64,000 nt of DNA from CAZPRY01 sp964589175 (GCA_964589175.1 CAZPRY010000005.1:1-64000); one strand, 5' to 3'. Numbered from the stretch's first letter, positions 8,956 through 18,538 are shown. Notes: generated from the sequence alone by a model not told the origin. Made by a program: numbers and translations.

Positions 8956-11205
8956 TTATTTAAGCAACATCATCTTTCTCGTTTGGGAATATTCACCGGC
9001 GTTGATTTGATAGAAATAAACACCGGAAGGCAAATCCCCTGCTTCCCAACCGATATGGTACTCGCCGGCGACCATTTTTTCGTTTACTAGTGTCGTGATC
9101 GCCTGCCCCAACAAATTAGAGACCGTAAGTGTCACCTGAAGCTCCATCGGCAGGTTGAAGGCGATTGTCGTTGAGGCGTTAAACGGATTGGGGTAGTTTT
9201 GACTCAGGCGAAAATCCAGCGGCAGAGGCGCTTTGTCATCGATGTTGACGATCGTTTCTCCCCCGACTCTTGCGTAACTGACACCGTCGTACCAGGTTCG
9301 GGCAATGTCGCCGACCAAGCTGCTTTGCGAGCCGGTGCGAATTGCTTCATCATCCACGGAGACTTCAAAAGTAAGATAGTCGGAGAGCTGAACGCGACCG
9401 AGGTAGGCCTGGTACAGGAAAGTGTTGCTGCCACTACTCAATACAAGCGTGGTATCATGCTCACCGTCCGTGACCTGCTTGCAGGCCATCTGTCGGAAAA
9501 ACCGCATTTCACCGGCAAGCAGTCCCGCCTTGATTCTCCAATCCGCATCCGGATTCGCCCAGAAATTCACCCAGACATCATAGATACCGGCTTCCGAGAC
9601 GGTTACTTGCGTGTTCAGACCGGGCGCATTTTCACCGCTGATTTCGGATGAGGTCAGAACGGAACCGCCGTTTCCGAAACCGGTGCGTTCATGCCACTGA
9701 TTATCAGCGGGTCCTGCGTTGGCATCGGGTCCGGTGCTTGCCAGCGGTGCGCCGGTTGGAAACGTAGTGTTCGTTGCGTTTGCATCCACATAGTGCATCG
9801 GGCCGGTAGAATCCGCTGTCGATTCGATAATGCCCACTATCGCTGCGTCGAAACTCTGGGCAGTAATATAGGTTCCCCGGCACCAGAGCAAGACAACGTT
9901 ATTCTCATCCCAAAGAGGCACGATGGGACGGACATTATCGCGAACAGAATTTTGGGTGATCGGCGTCCAGTTCCAGGATTCACCTTGATCGGTGGTCACT
10001 CCTTTGAAAATTTCGCGGACCCCAAGGTCCGAGTTATCGCGCGGATCGTCTGGAGTTGAAATATACAAGGTATTCGGATCGTTCGGACACAACGCCCCCA
10101 AACCAACATAATCCGCCTCGGGTGAATAAAATTTTAGGCCGGCTTTCCCGAGGTAAGTATAAGACCAACTATTTCCGTCGTAACGACAATAAATGAAAGC
10201 ATGTTCCGGATTCACCCTGTTGTCAGGATATCCATAGCTGAGACTCTGATTGACTCTTGCAGTGACGATCGCCGCGATACTGCCATCCGCATATCTCATC
10301 AGATCGGCCTGCCAGCAGCGATACAGAGTATCCGCGCCGATGATGGTGCCGTTACCGAAGACTTTTGTGAAATCCCAGTAGGCCGGAATATCGGTTTCAT
10401 CATAGATATCATCATCGACAAGTACGCCGTCCGATTTGTAGATTTTCCCCCCTAAAATGTATCCGTGATAGATGCTCGTCAGGGTATCGCGGGGATGCTG
10501 TTCGGTGAAAATAAAATCTATCCGGTCAACGCCATTTCCCCAATATTTATAATAGCCCTTATTGTATGAATTGCTCGAATTCGTAGTCAATTGTCCACCC
10601 CAGGACCAGGTATCGCCCCAATCATCAGAAACTATAAAATTAGGAGATCGATGATTGGCCCTCGAAAAATTGTACATCCGATTTTCGGCGGAAAGGTAAT
10701 AGATATTGTTGTAGGCAATGGTATAATCTGTCCCTCCGGGTCTCTTGGTCCAATCGTAGGCCTGTTCAGGACTCCAGGCACTGCCATCAAAAATCCGATA
10801 GCGATTTTTATAATAATCATAATGTTCAGAATACATCGCCAGATATTTGCCATCCGGTCGGATAATAAATCCCGGGGCATTGTGGTCATCACAGCCCTTT
10901 TTCGCTAACCGGTACTGCTGCGGAGTCCTTGTTTCGATATCGAAAATTACCGCCTCGATTGCACCGTTGCGCGCCGATCCGCCTGCTCCGGACTGACTTG
11001 CATCGGAGCCGAGGATCAATTTACCATTTTCCATGTCCACCACTGCCCGCTCGTCCTGAAACCAGCACCAGAGACCGTTATCATTGAACTGGATAAGGTT
11101 GCCGTTCACCTGGTCACGCGCATTCTGCCCGAAGGCGCTGATTGTGATCAGGAGTATTACGCAGGTTGCCGGAAGAAGTCCTTTCTGGCGAAATTTTAAG
11201 ATCAT
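8956..11205 (-). CDS. BNR-4 type beta-propeller protein with a putative carbohydrate-binding region and sorting domain
   Basis: A 749-aa secreted protein. After a signal peptide (about 1-26) comes a propeller of the BNR_4 kind: it opens with LWCWFQDERAVVD (about 45-57) and carries Asp-box-like turns such as SDDWGDTWSW and TDQGESWNW. Roughly residues 475-660 form a second beta-rich region that resembles a carbohydrate-binding domain (YVDANATNTT...WVNFWANPDADWRIKAGLL). The C-terminal 85 or so residues are a sorting domain (NYPNPFNAS...SGVYFYQ...KMMLLK). BNR_4-like propellers occur in lyase families PL24/PL25 and resemble the GH145 fold, so an uronic-acid polysaccharide enzyme is plausible, but no catalytic set could be assigned. 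It opens the xylan unit and has its own predicted promoter. Confidence 0.75.
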   Translation of the reverse strand: MILKFRQKGLLPATCVILLITISAFGQNARDQVNGNLIQFNDNGLWCWFQDERAVVDMENGKLILGSDASQSGAGGSARNGAIEAVIFDIETRTPQQYRLAKKGCDDHNAPGFIIRPDGKYLAMYSEHYDYYKNRYRIFDGSAWSPEQAYDWTKRPGGTDYTIAYNNIYYLSAENRMYNFSRANHRSPNFIVSDDWGDTWSWGGQLTTNSSNSYNKGYYKYWGNGVDRIDFIFTEQHPRDTLTSIYHGYILGGKIYKSDGVLVDDDIYDETDIPAYWDFTKVFGNGTIIGADTLYRCWQADLMRYADGSIAAIVTARVNQSLSYGYPDNRVNPEHAFIYCRYDGNSWSYTYLGKAGLKFYSPEADYVGLGALCPNDPNTLYISTPDDPRDNSDLGVREIFKGVTTDQGESWNWTPITQNSVRDNVRPIVPLWDENNVVLLWCRGTYITAQSFDAAIVGIIESTADSTGPMHYVDANATNTTFPTGAPLASTGPDANAGPADNQWHERTGFGNGGSVLTSSEISGENAPGLNTQVTVSEAGIYDVWVNFWANPDADWRIKAGLLAGEMRFFRQMACKQVTDGEHDTTLVLSSGSNTFLYQAYLGRVQLSDYLTFEVSVDDEAIRTGSQSSLVGDIARTWYDGVSYARVGGETIVNIDDKAPLPLDFRLSQNYPNPFNASTTIAFNLPMELQVTLTVSNLLGQAITTLVNEKMVAGEYHIGWEAGDLPSGVYFYQINAGEYSQTRKMMLLK

Positions 11206-11323
11206 GATGATGTTCCTTTGTTTGGGCGATATAGTCGGATGAAATCAATCGAGACGTGTATGAAATGAGTTAGCTGATTTAATCAAAAATGACTGTCAGT
11301 TCAATGCCGATTGAAACGATTCA

Positions 11324-11352
11324 ATTTTACGAACACGCCTCGACATTGTCAA
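11324..11352 (-). promoter_or_regulatory. Predicted sigma-70-like promoter for the BNR-GH67-GH10-GH105 unit
   Basis: On the - strand TTGACA (11352-11347) is followed after exactly 17 bases by TAAAAT (11329-11324). The first box is a perfect consensus and the second matches five of six. It lies 119 bases ahead of the BNR start in a 231-bp gap, the longest gap among the enzyme genes. No experimental evidence; sigma specificity in this lineage is unknown. Confidence 0.5.
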
Positions 11353-11436
11353 TGAATGATTCCTCCGCACTGCGGCGGGCCCGGAACCCAGAATCCCGGG
11401 AATTTGTTATTGGCTGAAAATCTGAAGTGGAGCGTT

Positions 11437-13044
11437 CTATTCTTCACTCAATGCGTCTGACGGCACGCTGCTGTCCGCGCAGACCGGCGTTTTGACAGTC
11501 CGGAAATTGTTGCCGGACAGCACGATATCGCGGCACCGGGAGCCGGCCAGATCCAGGTATTTTACGGTTCCCGGTACCGGATTGGCTCCGTGGACGAAGG
11601 CACTACCGACATTCTGGAGTTGGACGACCGGCGTATCGCCATGCGGGACAAGAGTTTTAACGCCATCGAGCTCCAGGTTCTCCACATTTTCAGCTTTCAG
11701 AACCGGACCCTTGAGGGTATTTATGCGCATGTCGTGAAATTCGATATTGGTCGCATTCCTGACCGAGAAGCCCTCCCGGGCATCAATCTTTATATTGGTG
11801 AAACTGACATCATCAATAGGCATCTCATCCAGACCAAGCAGCACACCGGCCCGATTCGTCTGGGTTGCAGTGACATCGCTGATATGAATATTACGAAACC
11901 GGGGAGTGCGTTCCGAAACCGGTTCATCAGGAGTTTCCAGGTACTCCATATTCAGGATGATGGCCTCCATCTGTATATCTTTCATGACGATATTGCTGAT
12001 CCGAATTTCTTCCACCAGGCCGCCGCGTCCACGCATGGATTTGATGCGGATGCCGCGATCGGTGCCGTCGAAAATGCAGTTCGAAATGGTGACCTTGCGG
12101 ACATCGCCGGACATCTCGCTGCCGATGACAACCCCGCCATGTCCGTTCAACATCGTACAGTTGCTGATCGTGATATTCTCGGCCGGCCGGGCAATCCGGC
12201 GTCCGTCTTCGTCCCGCCCGGATTTGAGCGTGATGCAATCATCGCCGACGCTGATATGGCAATTGGAGATATGTACGTTGCGGCAGGAACCGGGATTGAT
12301 GCCGTCGGTATTATAGGAATCCGCGGGATTGAGGATGGTTACCCCGGTGACGGTCACATTATTGCAGAGTTCCGGATTGATTGTCCAGAAGGGTGAGTTG
12401 ATGATCGTAACGTTTTCAATGCGTACGTTTTTACAGTCGTAAAATTGAATAAAAGGCGGTCTCAAAAAGTTGTTGTTGTCCCACATCCAGGTGTCGGGAA
12501 TCAGCGTGTTGTTATTCAGTTCGCGGTGCATTTTCTGCCACTTGGACTGCGTGCGGACTTCGCCGTATTTTCGATTTTCATCTCTCAATTTGCCGTAGAA
12601 TTCCCACCAGGCCTCGCCCTGCCCGTCGAGGGTACCGCGTCCCTGAATGGTCACATTTTCGATTTGATAGCCGTAAAACAGCGGTGAAAAGTTAATCCCG
12701 GTCGTACCTTCCCAGCGCGAGATTACCATCGGCAAATAATCATCGAAATCCTGGCTGAACTTCAACGTAGCGCCAGCATCCACAAAAACGGCAATATTGC
12801 TCTTGAAGTGGATGGGACCCGTGAGGTAAACGCCGGCCGGGAAGTAGATGGTTCCTCCACCGGATTCTGCCGCAGCTTCAATGGCCTTCCGGATCGCATC
12901 GGTATTTTTAGTCGTCCCATCGGCGATTGCACCGAAATCCAGGACATTTAAAGACTGGCGGGAGGATTGCGCCTGAAGACAGGCGAGGGATAGTAAAAGA
13001 ACTGTAAAGAATAGTTCGAGCCGGCTGTTATGAAGTCTCTTCAT
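11437..13044 (-). CDS. Polygalacturonase-type glycoside hydrolase, GH28 (copy 1)
   Basis: Inverting hydrolase of the parallel beta-helix type that cleaves alpha-1,4-galacturonan or the rhamnogalacturonan backbone. It has 535 aa with a signal peptide (about 1-26). All four GH28 signatures are present: NTDG (245-248), GDDC (267-270), GHGG (301-304) and RIKS (333-336). The NTDG and DD aspartates are the expected catalytic residues. There is no sorting domain, so it is probably periplasmic. It has a strong AAAAGGAG leader 10 bases before the ATG. It lies 120 bp after PL10 and 231 bp before the BNR gene. Exo versus endo action cannot be read from the sequence with confidence. Confidence 0.93.
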   Translation of the reverse strand: MKRLHNSRLELFFTVLLLSLACLQAQSSRQSLNVLDFGAIADGTTKNTDAIRKAIEAAAESGGGTIYFPAGVYLTGPIHFKSNIAVFVDAGATLKFSQDFDDYLPMVISRWEGTTGINFSPLFYGYQIENVTIQGRGTLDGQGEAWWEFYGKLRDENRKYGEVRTQSKWQKMHRELNNNTLIPDTWMWDNNNFLRPPFIQFYDCKNVRIENVTIINSPFWTINPELCNNVTVTGVTILNPADSYNTDGINPGSCRNVHISNCHISVGDDCITLKSGRDEDGRRIARPAENITISNCTMLNGHGGVVIGSEMSGDVRKVTISNCIFDGTDRGIRIKSMRGRGGLVEEIRISNIVMKDIQMEAIILNMEYLETPDEPVSERTPRFRNIHISDVTATQTNRAGVLLGLDEMPIDDVSFTNIKIDAREGFSVRNATNIEFHDMRINTLKGPVLKAENVENLELDGVKTLVPHGDTPVVQLQNVGSAFVHGANPVPGTVKYLDLAGSRCRDIVLSGNNFRTVKTPVCADSSVPSDALSEE

Positions 13045-13164
13045 AATCGTATATCTCCTTTTCTTGGAATGAAATAACCTGAATCTGGTCTGTTGTCTGC
13101 AGCGTTACATCTCTTATTCTTAAATGAGCGGGACAATCTCATTGCACGAAATCCCATCGGTTTG

Positions 13165-14376
13165 CTAGTGGTTTAGTACGTTGTCATCCGGGGCCCATTT
13201 TTTCTGCCATTCGGGATAATGTTTGGCCAGGATTTCCTCCGGCCAGTAGCCCAGCCAGCCGTAGTCGTTGCGTCGCTCGGATGAAATCTCCTCTAATTTT
13301 TCATAGATTTTGCCGTCACGGTCGCTGAAAAAAGGCCGATTCGATCCGATCCTGTAGAAGCGCGCCCACATTGAGGGAGCCTCCGGATCGGAAATCACCA
13401 CTTTATTGAATCCCGCCGGACTGCTTGGGTCGGGTACCCGGATGACCCGGATACCTTCCAGCCGGACTTCATCCAGCCAGCACACCGCCCCCTGGACCGT
13501 GGCCACGATGGGCGGCGTGGGATTCTCGATTTCCATTAAAAACTGTACAATTCCGACCGTCTCTTTCCCGCTGAGTGAAGGTAATTCATAGCGGCGTGCG
13601 CCGACCGGTTTTAGGCTCTTTTCGTCATGCTGGGCGCACCAGGCGGTCAGCTGCCCATCGACCCGGATCTGAGTTTTTAAAGTGCAGTCGATACCTTTGT
13701 CCAGCGCCTGGCGGGCCAACCGGCAGCGGTTCTCGTCCACAAAGTCAAATTTATCGCGGTCCCGGACTATATCCCGCAGCAGACTCAGCACGCCGATCAT
13801 GGCGTCGTCGTTAAAGGTGATGTGCGTGTAGTAACCGCTCCGCAGGGGATAGAACTGGGGCCAGCCGCCGTTGGCGTATTGGGCTTTGAGGAGATAATCC
13901 AATCCTTTCAGAAAAGCCAGCACATAGCGCTGATCTTTGTTCGCCCGGTATACCCTGGCAAGGTAACGCATCTGGGTATAGGTTGCCCCGTTATCAATGG
14001 TCGCCAGGGGCTCATTGATAAACTCGGCCAATTCCTTTTTTTCGGCATCCGTCAGATGGTGGAGAAGGTCGATATTCTTGGGCCAGCCGCCCGAACCGCG
14101 CTGATAGAGTAAAATATTATCGGCAACGTACAACGCCTCGTCCGATGAGTACCATTGCGGATCATGATTCAGCAATTCTTCCCATAAGTCTCCCTGGCTG
14201 GTTGGTTCCTCGACCCGGATGCCGGGATTGGCGGCCGCCGGGAGTTCTTGCTGCGCATTGATAAGGCTGGAAAACAGAAGCAGCAGCGAAAGCACCGGGG
14301 CCGATTTCACGAAAATCCGCCGAATATTTTGTCTGAAAGAAGGGTAGTTTGAAAACACTTTTCTGATCGACCTCAA
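13165..14376 (-). CDS. Pectate lyase, polysaccharide lyase family PL10
   Basis: Cleaves polygalacturonate by calcium-dependent beta-elimination to give unsaturated oligomers. The 403-aa sequence shows PL10 motifs: QRGSGGWPKN (92-101), NGGWPQFYP (169-177), THITFNDDAM (184-193), TAWCAQHD (244-251) and ARRYELPSLSG (260-270), the last containing the likely catalytic arginine. A signal peptide precedes residue 42. The start is uncertain: the frame opens with TTG at 14376, 10 bp after the GH28 stop, with only AGGT as a weak leader. A GTG at 14310 would give a more ordinary 20-residue signal peptide. There is no sorting domain. It lies between two GH28 genes in the pectin section. Confidence 0.91.
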   Translation of the reverse strand: MRSIRKVFSNYPSFRQNIRRIFVKSAPVLSLLLLFSSLINAQQELPAAANPGIRVEEPTSQGDLWEELLNHDPQWYSSDEALYVADNILLYQRGSGGWPKNIDLLHHLTDAEKKELAEFINEPLATIDNGATYTQMRYLARVYRANKDQRYVLAFLKGLDYLLKAQYANGGWPQFYPLRSGYYTHITFNDDAMIGVLSLLRDIVRDRDKFDFVDENRCRLARQALDKGIDCTLKTQIRVDGQLTAWCAQHDEKSLKPVGARRYELPSLSGKETVGIVQFLMEIENPTPPIVATVQGAVCWLDEVRLEGIRVIRVPDPSSPAGFNKVVISDPEAPSMWARFYRIGSNRPFFSDRDGKIYEKLEEISSERRNDYGWLGYWPEEILAKHYPEWQKKWAPDDNVLNH

Positions 14377-14385
14377 TAAATAAAA

Positions 14386-16068
14386 TTACCTGATTGTAAC
14401 GACGCTCTTATCGACATCCCCGGCAAATTTCAGGGGCGCTGGTGAAAACGACAGATCGGTCTCTTCAATCCGGATCGATTTCGTCTTTTCGCCGACGAGG
14501 CTGATAAAATTGGCTACATTCCGGGGAAAGGAGATGTTTTTCAGGATGAAGTCCGAACTCTGCTTCAGTAGAAAAACCGGGCCGCTGCGAGGAGCGATAC
14601 CGACATTTTCGAGCGTGATTCCCTGAGCATAATCGGCTTCAAATCCCGTTTCCGCGGCGAAATAGGAATTGCGGATGCGGATATCCCGGATCGGCATCTC
14701 CGGTAAGCCGATCATGGAAGCGGCCTGTTTTGAACCGATTGAATAGACACTGTCAATATAAAAATTCTGGAAAATAGGAGTCGTGGCGCTCACGGGGCAA
14801 TCATCGCCGTCCCGGCCCATGTTTTCATAGTAAGTATTGAAGAGCAGCGCCTCGTTGACGATATCCTTCATATAAATGTTACTGATAAAGATGTTATCTA
14901 CCAGCCCGCCGCGATCCCGGGCGCTCTTGAAGCGCAGGCCGATATCGGTGCCGATGAAGTCGCAGTTGTCGACGTAAATGTTTCGGATGCCGCCGTCGGT
15001 GTTGCTGCCGATGACGAAACCGCCGTGACCGTGATAGGCAATGCAATCCCGCATGACGACATTTTGCAGAGCCGGACTCGTGACATCTTCTGCGCCGCTC
15101 GATTTCATGCAGTAGGCATCATCGCCGGCTGTAACCGTGCAGCGCTGGATCAGCACATTTTTGCAGGAACCGATATCGATGCCGTCGCCGTTCTGCGCCC
15201 ACCACTCGTTGTTGACCTGCACGTTCCGGATGACGATGTCCGAGCACCATTCGGGGTGCAGGGTGAACTTTGGCGAGTTTTTAAGGGTGGGGCCGTCGAT
15301 AAGGACATTTCTGCAATTCACCAGCAGGATCAGATCGGGACGCAGGAAGTCGCGTGCCGGGAGATAATCATCCAATGACAGTTCTTTTCGATCGCGGGAT
15401 GACCCCAGGTTGCGCAGGAAGAGTTCGCCCTCCATGCCTTCTCGCGAAGGCCACCAAATTTCACCGCCCGGCTCCACAACTCCGCCGGAATTCAGGAGAT
15501 TTCTCCACTGGGAAGCGGTGGTTTTAAAGCGCTTGACCGGACGCCAGGTTTCGCCCGAACCGTCCAGCATGCCCTCGCCCGTGATCGCGATATTTTCGAG
15601 ATTGAAACCCGAAACAGGCGGGGCAGCTATCGGGCTTTTCCTGGGCGGATCGATGATCGGATAATCCTTGTGATCCGGACTGAAAACGACCAGCGCGCCT
15701 CTCTGAAGATTCAGGTTGACATTGCTTTGCAGTTGAATCGGCCCGCTCAGCCAGAGTCCGGATGGAATCACGACCGTTCCGCCGCCGGATTGTGAACAGG
15801 TTTGGATGGCCTTGTTGATGGCTTCGGTGTTCAGCGTCTGCCCATCGGCGACCGCCCCGAAATCGCGGATATTGAAAATCTTATCGGGAAATTCGGGCAG
15901 TTGAATTTCGGGCATCTCAAAGGGCAAATTTTGCAGGCATGCATGGACTTCGGCCTGAAGCGCTGCGCGTTCAGCGGACTGGGATCGGGCGAGTCCGACG
16001 AATGCCAGGGTGATCAGGCACATCGGGATGAGACGTTTAAATCCTGGTCTGTATTTTAGGCGTATCAT
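14386..16068 (-). CDS. Polygalacturonase-type glycoside hydrolase, GH28 (copy 2)
   Basis: Second GH28 enzyme, 560 aa, clearly diverged from copy 1. Motifs are NGDG (293-296, replacing the usual NTDG), GDDA (315-318), HGHGG (346-350) and RFKS (379-382). The aspartates expected for catalysis are kept. The NGDGIDIGSC form and an insert around residues 175-240 are seen in exo-acting or rhamnogalacturonan-directed GH28 members, so a different product spectrum from copy 1 is likely. A signal peptide ends near residue 30. The SD-like GGATAAC follows the CE8 stop codon directly and the ATG is 9 bases after that stop, so translation is probably coupled. Confidence 0.92.
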   Translation of the reverse strand: MIRLKYRPGFKRLIPMCLITLAFVGLARSQSAERAALQAEVHACLQNLPFEMPEIQLPEFPDKIFNIRDFGAVADGQTLNTEAINKAIQTCSQSGGGTVVIPSGLWLSGPIQLQSNVNLNLQRGALVVFSPDHKDYPIIDPPRKSPIAAPPVSGFNLENIAITGEGMLDGSGETWRPVKRFKTTASQWRNLLNSGGVVEPGGEIWWPSREGMEGELFLRNLGSSRDRKELSLDDYLPARDFLRPDLILLVNCRNVLIDGPTLKNSPKFTLHPEWCSDIVIRNVQVNNEWWAQNGDGIDIGSCKNVLIQRCTVTAGDDAYCMKSSGAEDVTSPALQNVVMRDCIAYHGHGGFVIGSNTDGGIRNIYVDNCDFIGTDIGLRFKSARDRGGLVDNIFISNIYMKDIVNEALLFNTYYENMGRDGDDCPVSATTPIFQNFYIDSVYSIGSKQAASMIGLPEMPIRDIRIRNSYFAAETGFEADYAQGITLENVGIAPRSGPVFLLKQSSDFILKNISFPRNVANFISLVGEKTKSIRIEETDLSFSPAPLKFAGDVDKSVVTIR

Positions 16069-16077
16069 GTGTTATCC

Positions 16078-17337
16078 TTATCGGTGCCTTTCATAACTGA
16101 ATATGCAGTGCAGGTTAACGGAACGTTCCCGGAGTGATGCCGTCGTTCCGAGCAATTTTGCATCGTTAGCGATTGCCAACCCGGCCAGGTCCCGTTTTTC
16201 GATATGTTTATTCGTCGTAAATCTCAGCGTGTCCGAGCCGCGGCCGGATTGGTAGGTAAATGTTTTCCCGTTTGTTGATTTCAGCAGGGGTTGGCCGATG
16301 ACGCTCACGATTTCAGTAAAATGTAAAAGGATATATTCTTTTTGAATTTCAAAATCGATAATGGCCGGGCCCTCAACCAATTCCGGATTCCAGCGCCCGC
16401 CGAAGGTCCAGACCGCCGTGATCGGCTCCGGATTCTGGGTGCCGTTGAGATTATCCTGAAACCACACAAAATCGCCACCGTCACTGTGGCAGTCTTGAAA
16501 ATAATAGCGTTTACCCCAGTTGAAAGGGCGATTGCGGGTGTTATCCTCGTAGACGACCCGGTAGATCGGTTCATCCGCCATGTTGGCCGAGAAACGGCAG
16601 TTCAACAGGTAGAATTGGGCTTCGTAATGGTGGCGGCCCAGCCGAAAATCTTTGATCCCATCGAAACGGCAATTTTCCAGCACGAGTTTCTGATCGCGAT
16701 TAAAACCGCCCGCGTGCCAGATGGCCGCCGTTTTTTTGACTTCGAAGAATTCCGAATCCCGGATATAACACCAGCCGCGCGGACAGACGAAATCGACCGC
16801 CCCTTCGAAACGACAATCGGCGTGGTAGTACATGCCTGTTTTATAATCCCAGAGCGCGACCGTGTCGCCGCCTTTGCCGAGCAGATTGCAGCAGTTGATG
16901 ATCGTGCGCGTCCCGGTGCCGTAGACCGCGAAGGCGTGCGACCCGATTTCCGGCTGTGTGTTTTCAACGGTCAGGTTTTCCAGGACGATGTCATCGCCAT
17001 GGAGGTTGATCACCGCCGGGCCAACGGAATCCTTGTTCTGAGTCCACGCCTCGCGTAACTGGTTGTAGCGGATGACGGTACTGTCCCGGCTTTCGCCTCT
17101 CAGCGTGATGTAATCCTGCTCGATGCGGATTTTTTCATTATAGACGCCGTTTTGAATGATGATCGTAGTCCGCTCGTAATTGAACATCGGCAGGGCGTCA
17201 ACGGCTTCGGTCAGCGTGCGGAAGTCGCCGCCGCCGTTCCGATCAACTATGATCGTCGCCCTGTGTTCCGCCATCAGTATGCTTAGATCTAACAGCAGAA
17301 CAATAAGGACTCCGGGAACGCTATTTTTCATGACCAT
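16078..17337 (-). CDS. Divergent pectinesterase-like beta-helix protein (CE8 family), oxyanion glutamines absent
   Basis: Pectin methylesterase-fold protein of 419 aa from the ATG at 17337, which lies 16 bp after the preceding stop; the open frame runs 33 codons further upstream, inside the neighbouring gene. A second ATG at 17331 is equally possible. CE8 landmarks are GVYNEKI, DFV (D182) and LGR (R235), so the catalytic aspartate and arginine positions are kept. The usual QAVAL and QDT motifs read HAFAV (133-137) and GDTV (157-160), so the two oxyanion-hole glutamines are missing while the aspartate D158 stays. The C-terminal 90 residues form an extra beta domain (FTEIVSVIGQPLL...). There is no sorting domain. 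Activity on methyl-pectin is therefore uncertain. Confidence 0.78.
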   Translation of the reverse strand: MVMKNSVPGVLIVLLLDLSILMAEHRATIIVDRNGGGDFRTLTEAVDALPMFNYERTTIIIQNGVYNEKIRIEQDYITLRGESRDSTVIRYNQLREAWTQNKDSVGPAVINLHGDDIVLENLTVENTQPEIGSHAFAVYGTGTRTIINCCNLLGKGGDTVALWDYKTGMYYHADCRFEGAVDFVCPRGWCYIRDSEFFEVKKTAAIWHAGGFNRDQKLVLENCRFDGIKDFRLGRHHYEAQFYLLNCRFSANMADEPIYRVVYEDNTRNRPFNWGKRYYFQDCHSDGGDFVWFQDNLNGTQNPEPITAVWTFGGRWNPELVEGPAIIDFEIQKEYILLHFTEIVSVIGQPLLKSTNGKTFTYQSGRGSDTLRFTTNKHIEKRDLAGLAIANDAKLLGTTASLRERSVNLHCIFSYERHR

Positions 17338-17353
17338 CTTCAAAGCGATTATC

Positions 17354-18538
17354 TCATCGATCCTGTTTTTTCGTGTTTTGCATTTGGGAATCGAGCCACT
17401 GAAAAGCCTCCTCCTGCATCGCCAGCGAAAACTCATGCTTCACCGGCCAGAATTGGGTAACCAGTTTATCCCGGGCATTTTGCGAGGCCCAGACGGCCTG
17501 CATTTTTTCGAAGGCCTCGTTTACCGCCGCGACTGGCAGAAGGTGATCGTTTTCGCCGTTATAAAAAAGCATGGATTTAGGACAGGCGATGGCGGCCACG
17601 TCCGGGACATCCAGATAGTTGATCAGGCCGGGATGGGTGGTGGTGAAGGCCGACTGTCCGCGTGTCAGGTTATTGCCATCGACCATCAGCTCCTTCGTCG
17701 AAGCCATGCGGCAGATGCAAACCGCGGCCCGGATGTCGTCCGACATCGCGGCGATCTGCCAGGCGCGCCAGGCCCCCATCGATAATCCGATCGCCGCGAT
17801 CCGCTGCGGATCGACTTCGGGGAGGGTTGCCAGGAAGCGCGCGGCATTAATATCTTCCCAAGCGATCAATCCGGCATACGACATCCCCAGGTTGAGCAGA
17901 TTGGAGGCCAGCGCCTGCTGACCTTCGTAGCCGGCTCCGCTACGATCGCCCCAGTTCAGGGCATCGAAGGTCAGGCAGACGTAACCGCGGGCGGCGAGTT
18001 CGTCGCCGATAAATCTTCCGCCGTAAATTTTATCCTTCCACGCCTCGGCCGATTCAATTCTCTCGGATTTATCGTGGAAGGGACGGACCACTTTTTCCTT
18101 ACCGATGTCGAATTTGGCGCCGTGATCGTGCAGCAGCAGCACGGCCGGGAAAGGACCGTCACCTTTGGGAATTAGCAGGTAGCCGGGCACCCGGCTGTCT
18201 CCGGAAATGTTGAACAAGGTTTTTTGGGCGAGGTAAGTGCCACGGTCTTCGCGGTCGATTATCTCGGGACTGAAGGGCGCTTCCGGCGGTTCGGTCAGAA
18301 ACGACTTGCGCACGATTGTCCGGGCTTCGATGCGCCAGGCTTCGAAATCACTGAACGAGCCGGAAAGCCAGGAGAGGGGGAAAGTCATGCGCGCTTTGGC
18401 AGCCAGCAGGAATCCGGGCAGATTACCGGTCACACCGATCTGCGAATTGACGCTATCGACCTGACTGCTCTGCGCGAAGAGCAACCCCGCCAGCAGGCAG
18501 GCCATGAATATGATATTTGCGACGACTCGTTTTTGCAT
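17354..18538 (-). CDS. Exported alpha/beta-hydrolase, probable carbohydrate esterase
   Basis: A 394-aa secreted alpha/beta hydrolase (signal peptide about 1-23). The catalytic triad can be read as S253 in GLSMGAW, D331 in NGENDH and H368 in VKHEFS. The N-terminal part carries LLLHDHGAKFDIGKEK (135-150) and the segment YVCLTFDALNWGDRSG (186-201), a pattern of the dienelactone-hydrolase/Abhydrolase_7-like group found near carbohydrate-active genes. Deacetylation of pectin or xylan is likely from the context, but the substrate is not shown. It begins 11 bp after the PL1 stop with no evident Shine-Dalgarno and is followed by the divergent CE8. Confidence 0.78.
   Translation of the reverse strand: MQKRVVANIIFMACLLAGLLFAQSSQVDSVNSQIGVTGNLPGFLLAAKARMTFPLSWLSGSFSDFEAWRIEARTIVRKSFLTEPPEAPFSPEIIDREDRGTYLAQKTLFNISGDSRVPGYLLIPKGDGPFPAVLLLHDHGAKFDIGKEKVVRPFHDKSERIESAEAWKDKIYGGRFIGDELAARGYVCLTFDALNWGDRSGAGYEGQQALASNLLNLGMSYAGLIAWEDINAARFLATLPEVDPQRIAAIGLSMGAWRAWQIAAMSDDIRAAVCICRMASTKELMVDGNNLTRGQSAFTTTHPGLINYLDVPDVAAIACPKSMLFYNGENDHLLPVAAVNEAFEKMQAVWASQNARDKLVTQFWPVKHEFSLAMQEEAFQWLDSQMQNTKKQDR

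Noticed and set aside
13042..13065. Strong AAAAGGAGATATACG leader before GH28 resembling a cloning-vector ribosome site
   Set aside because: It is embedded in normal flanking sequence with no other vector parts, so it is a natural Shine-Dalgarno site.
13123..13143. AATGAG/CTCATT hairpin between PL10 and GH28
   Set aside because: Only a 6-bp AT-rich stem without a T-run; could arise by chance.
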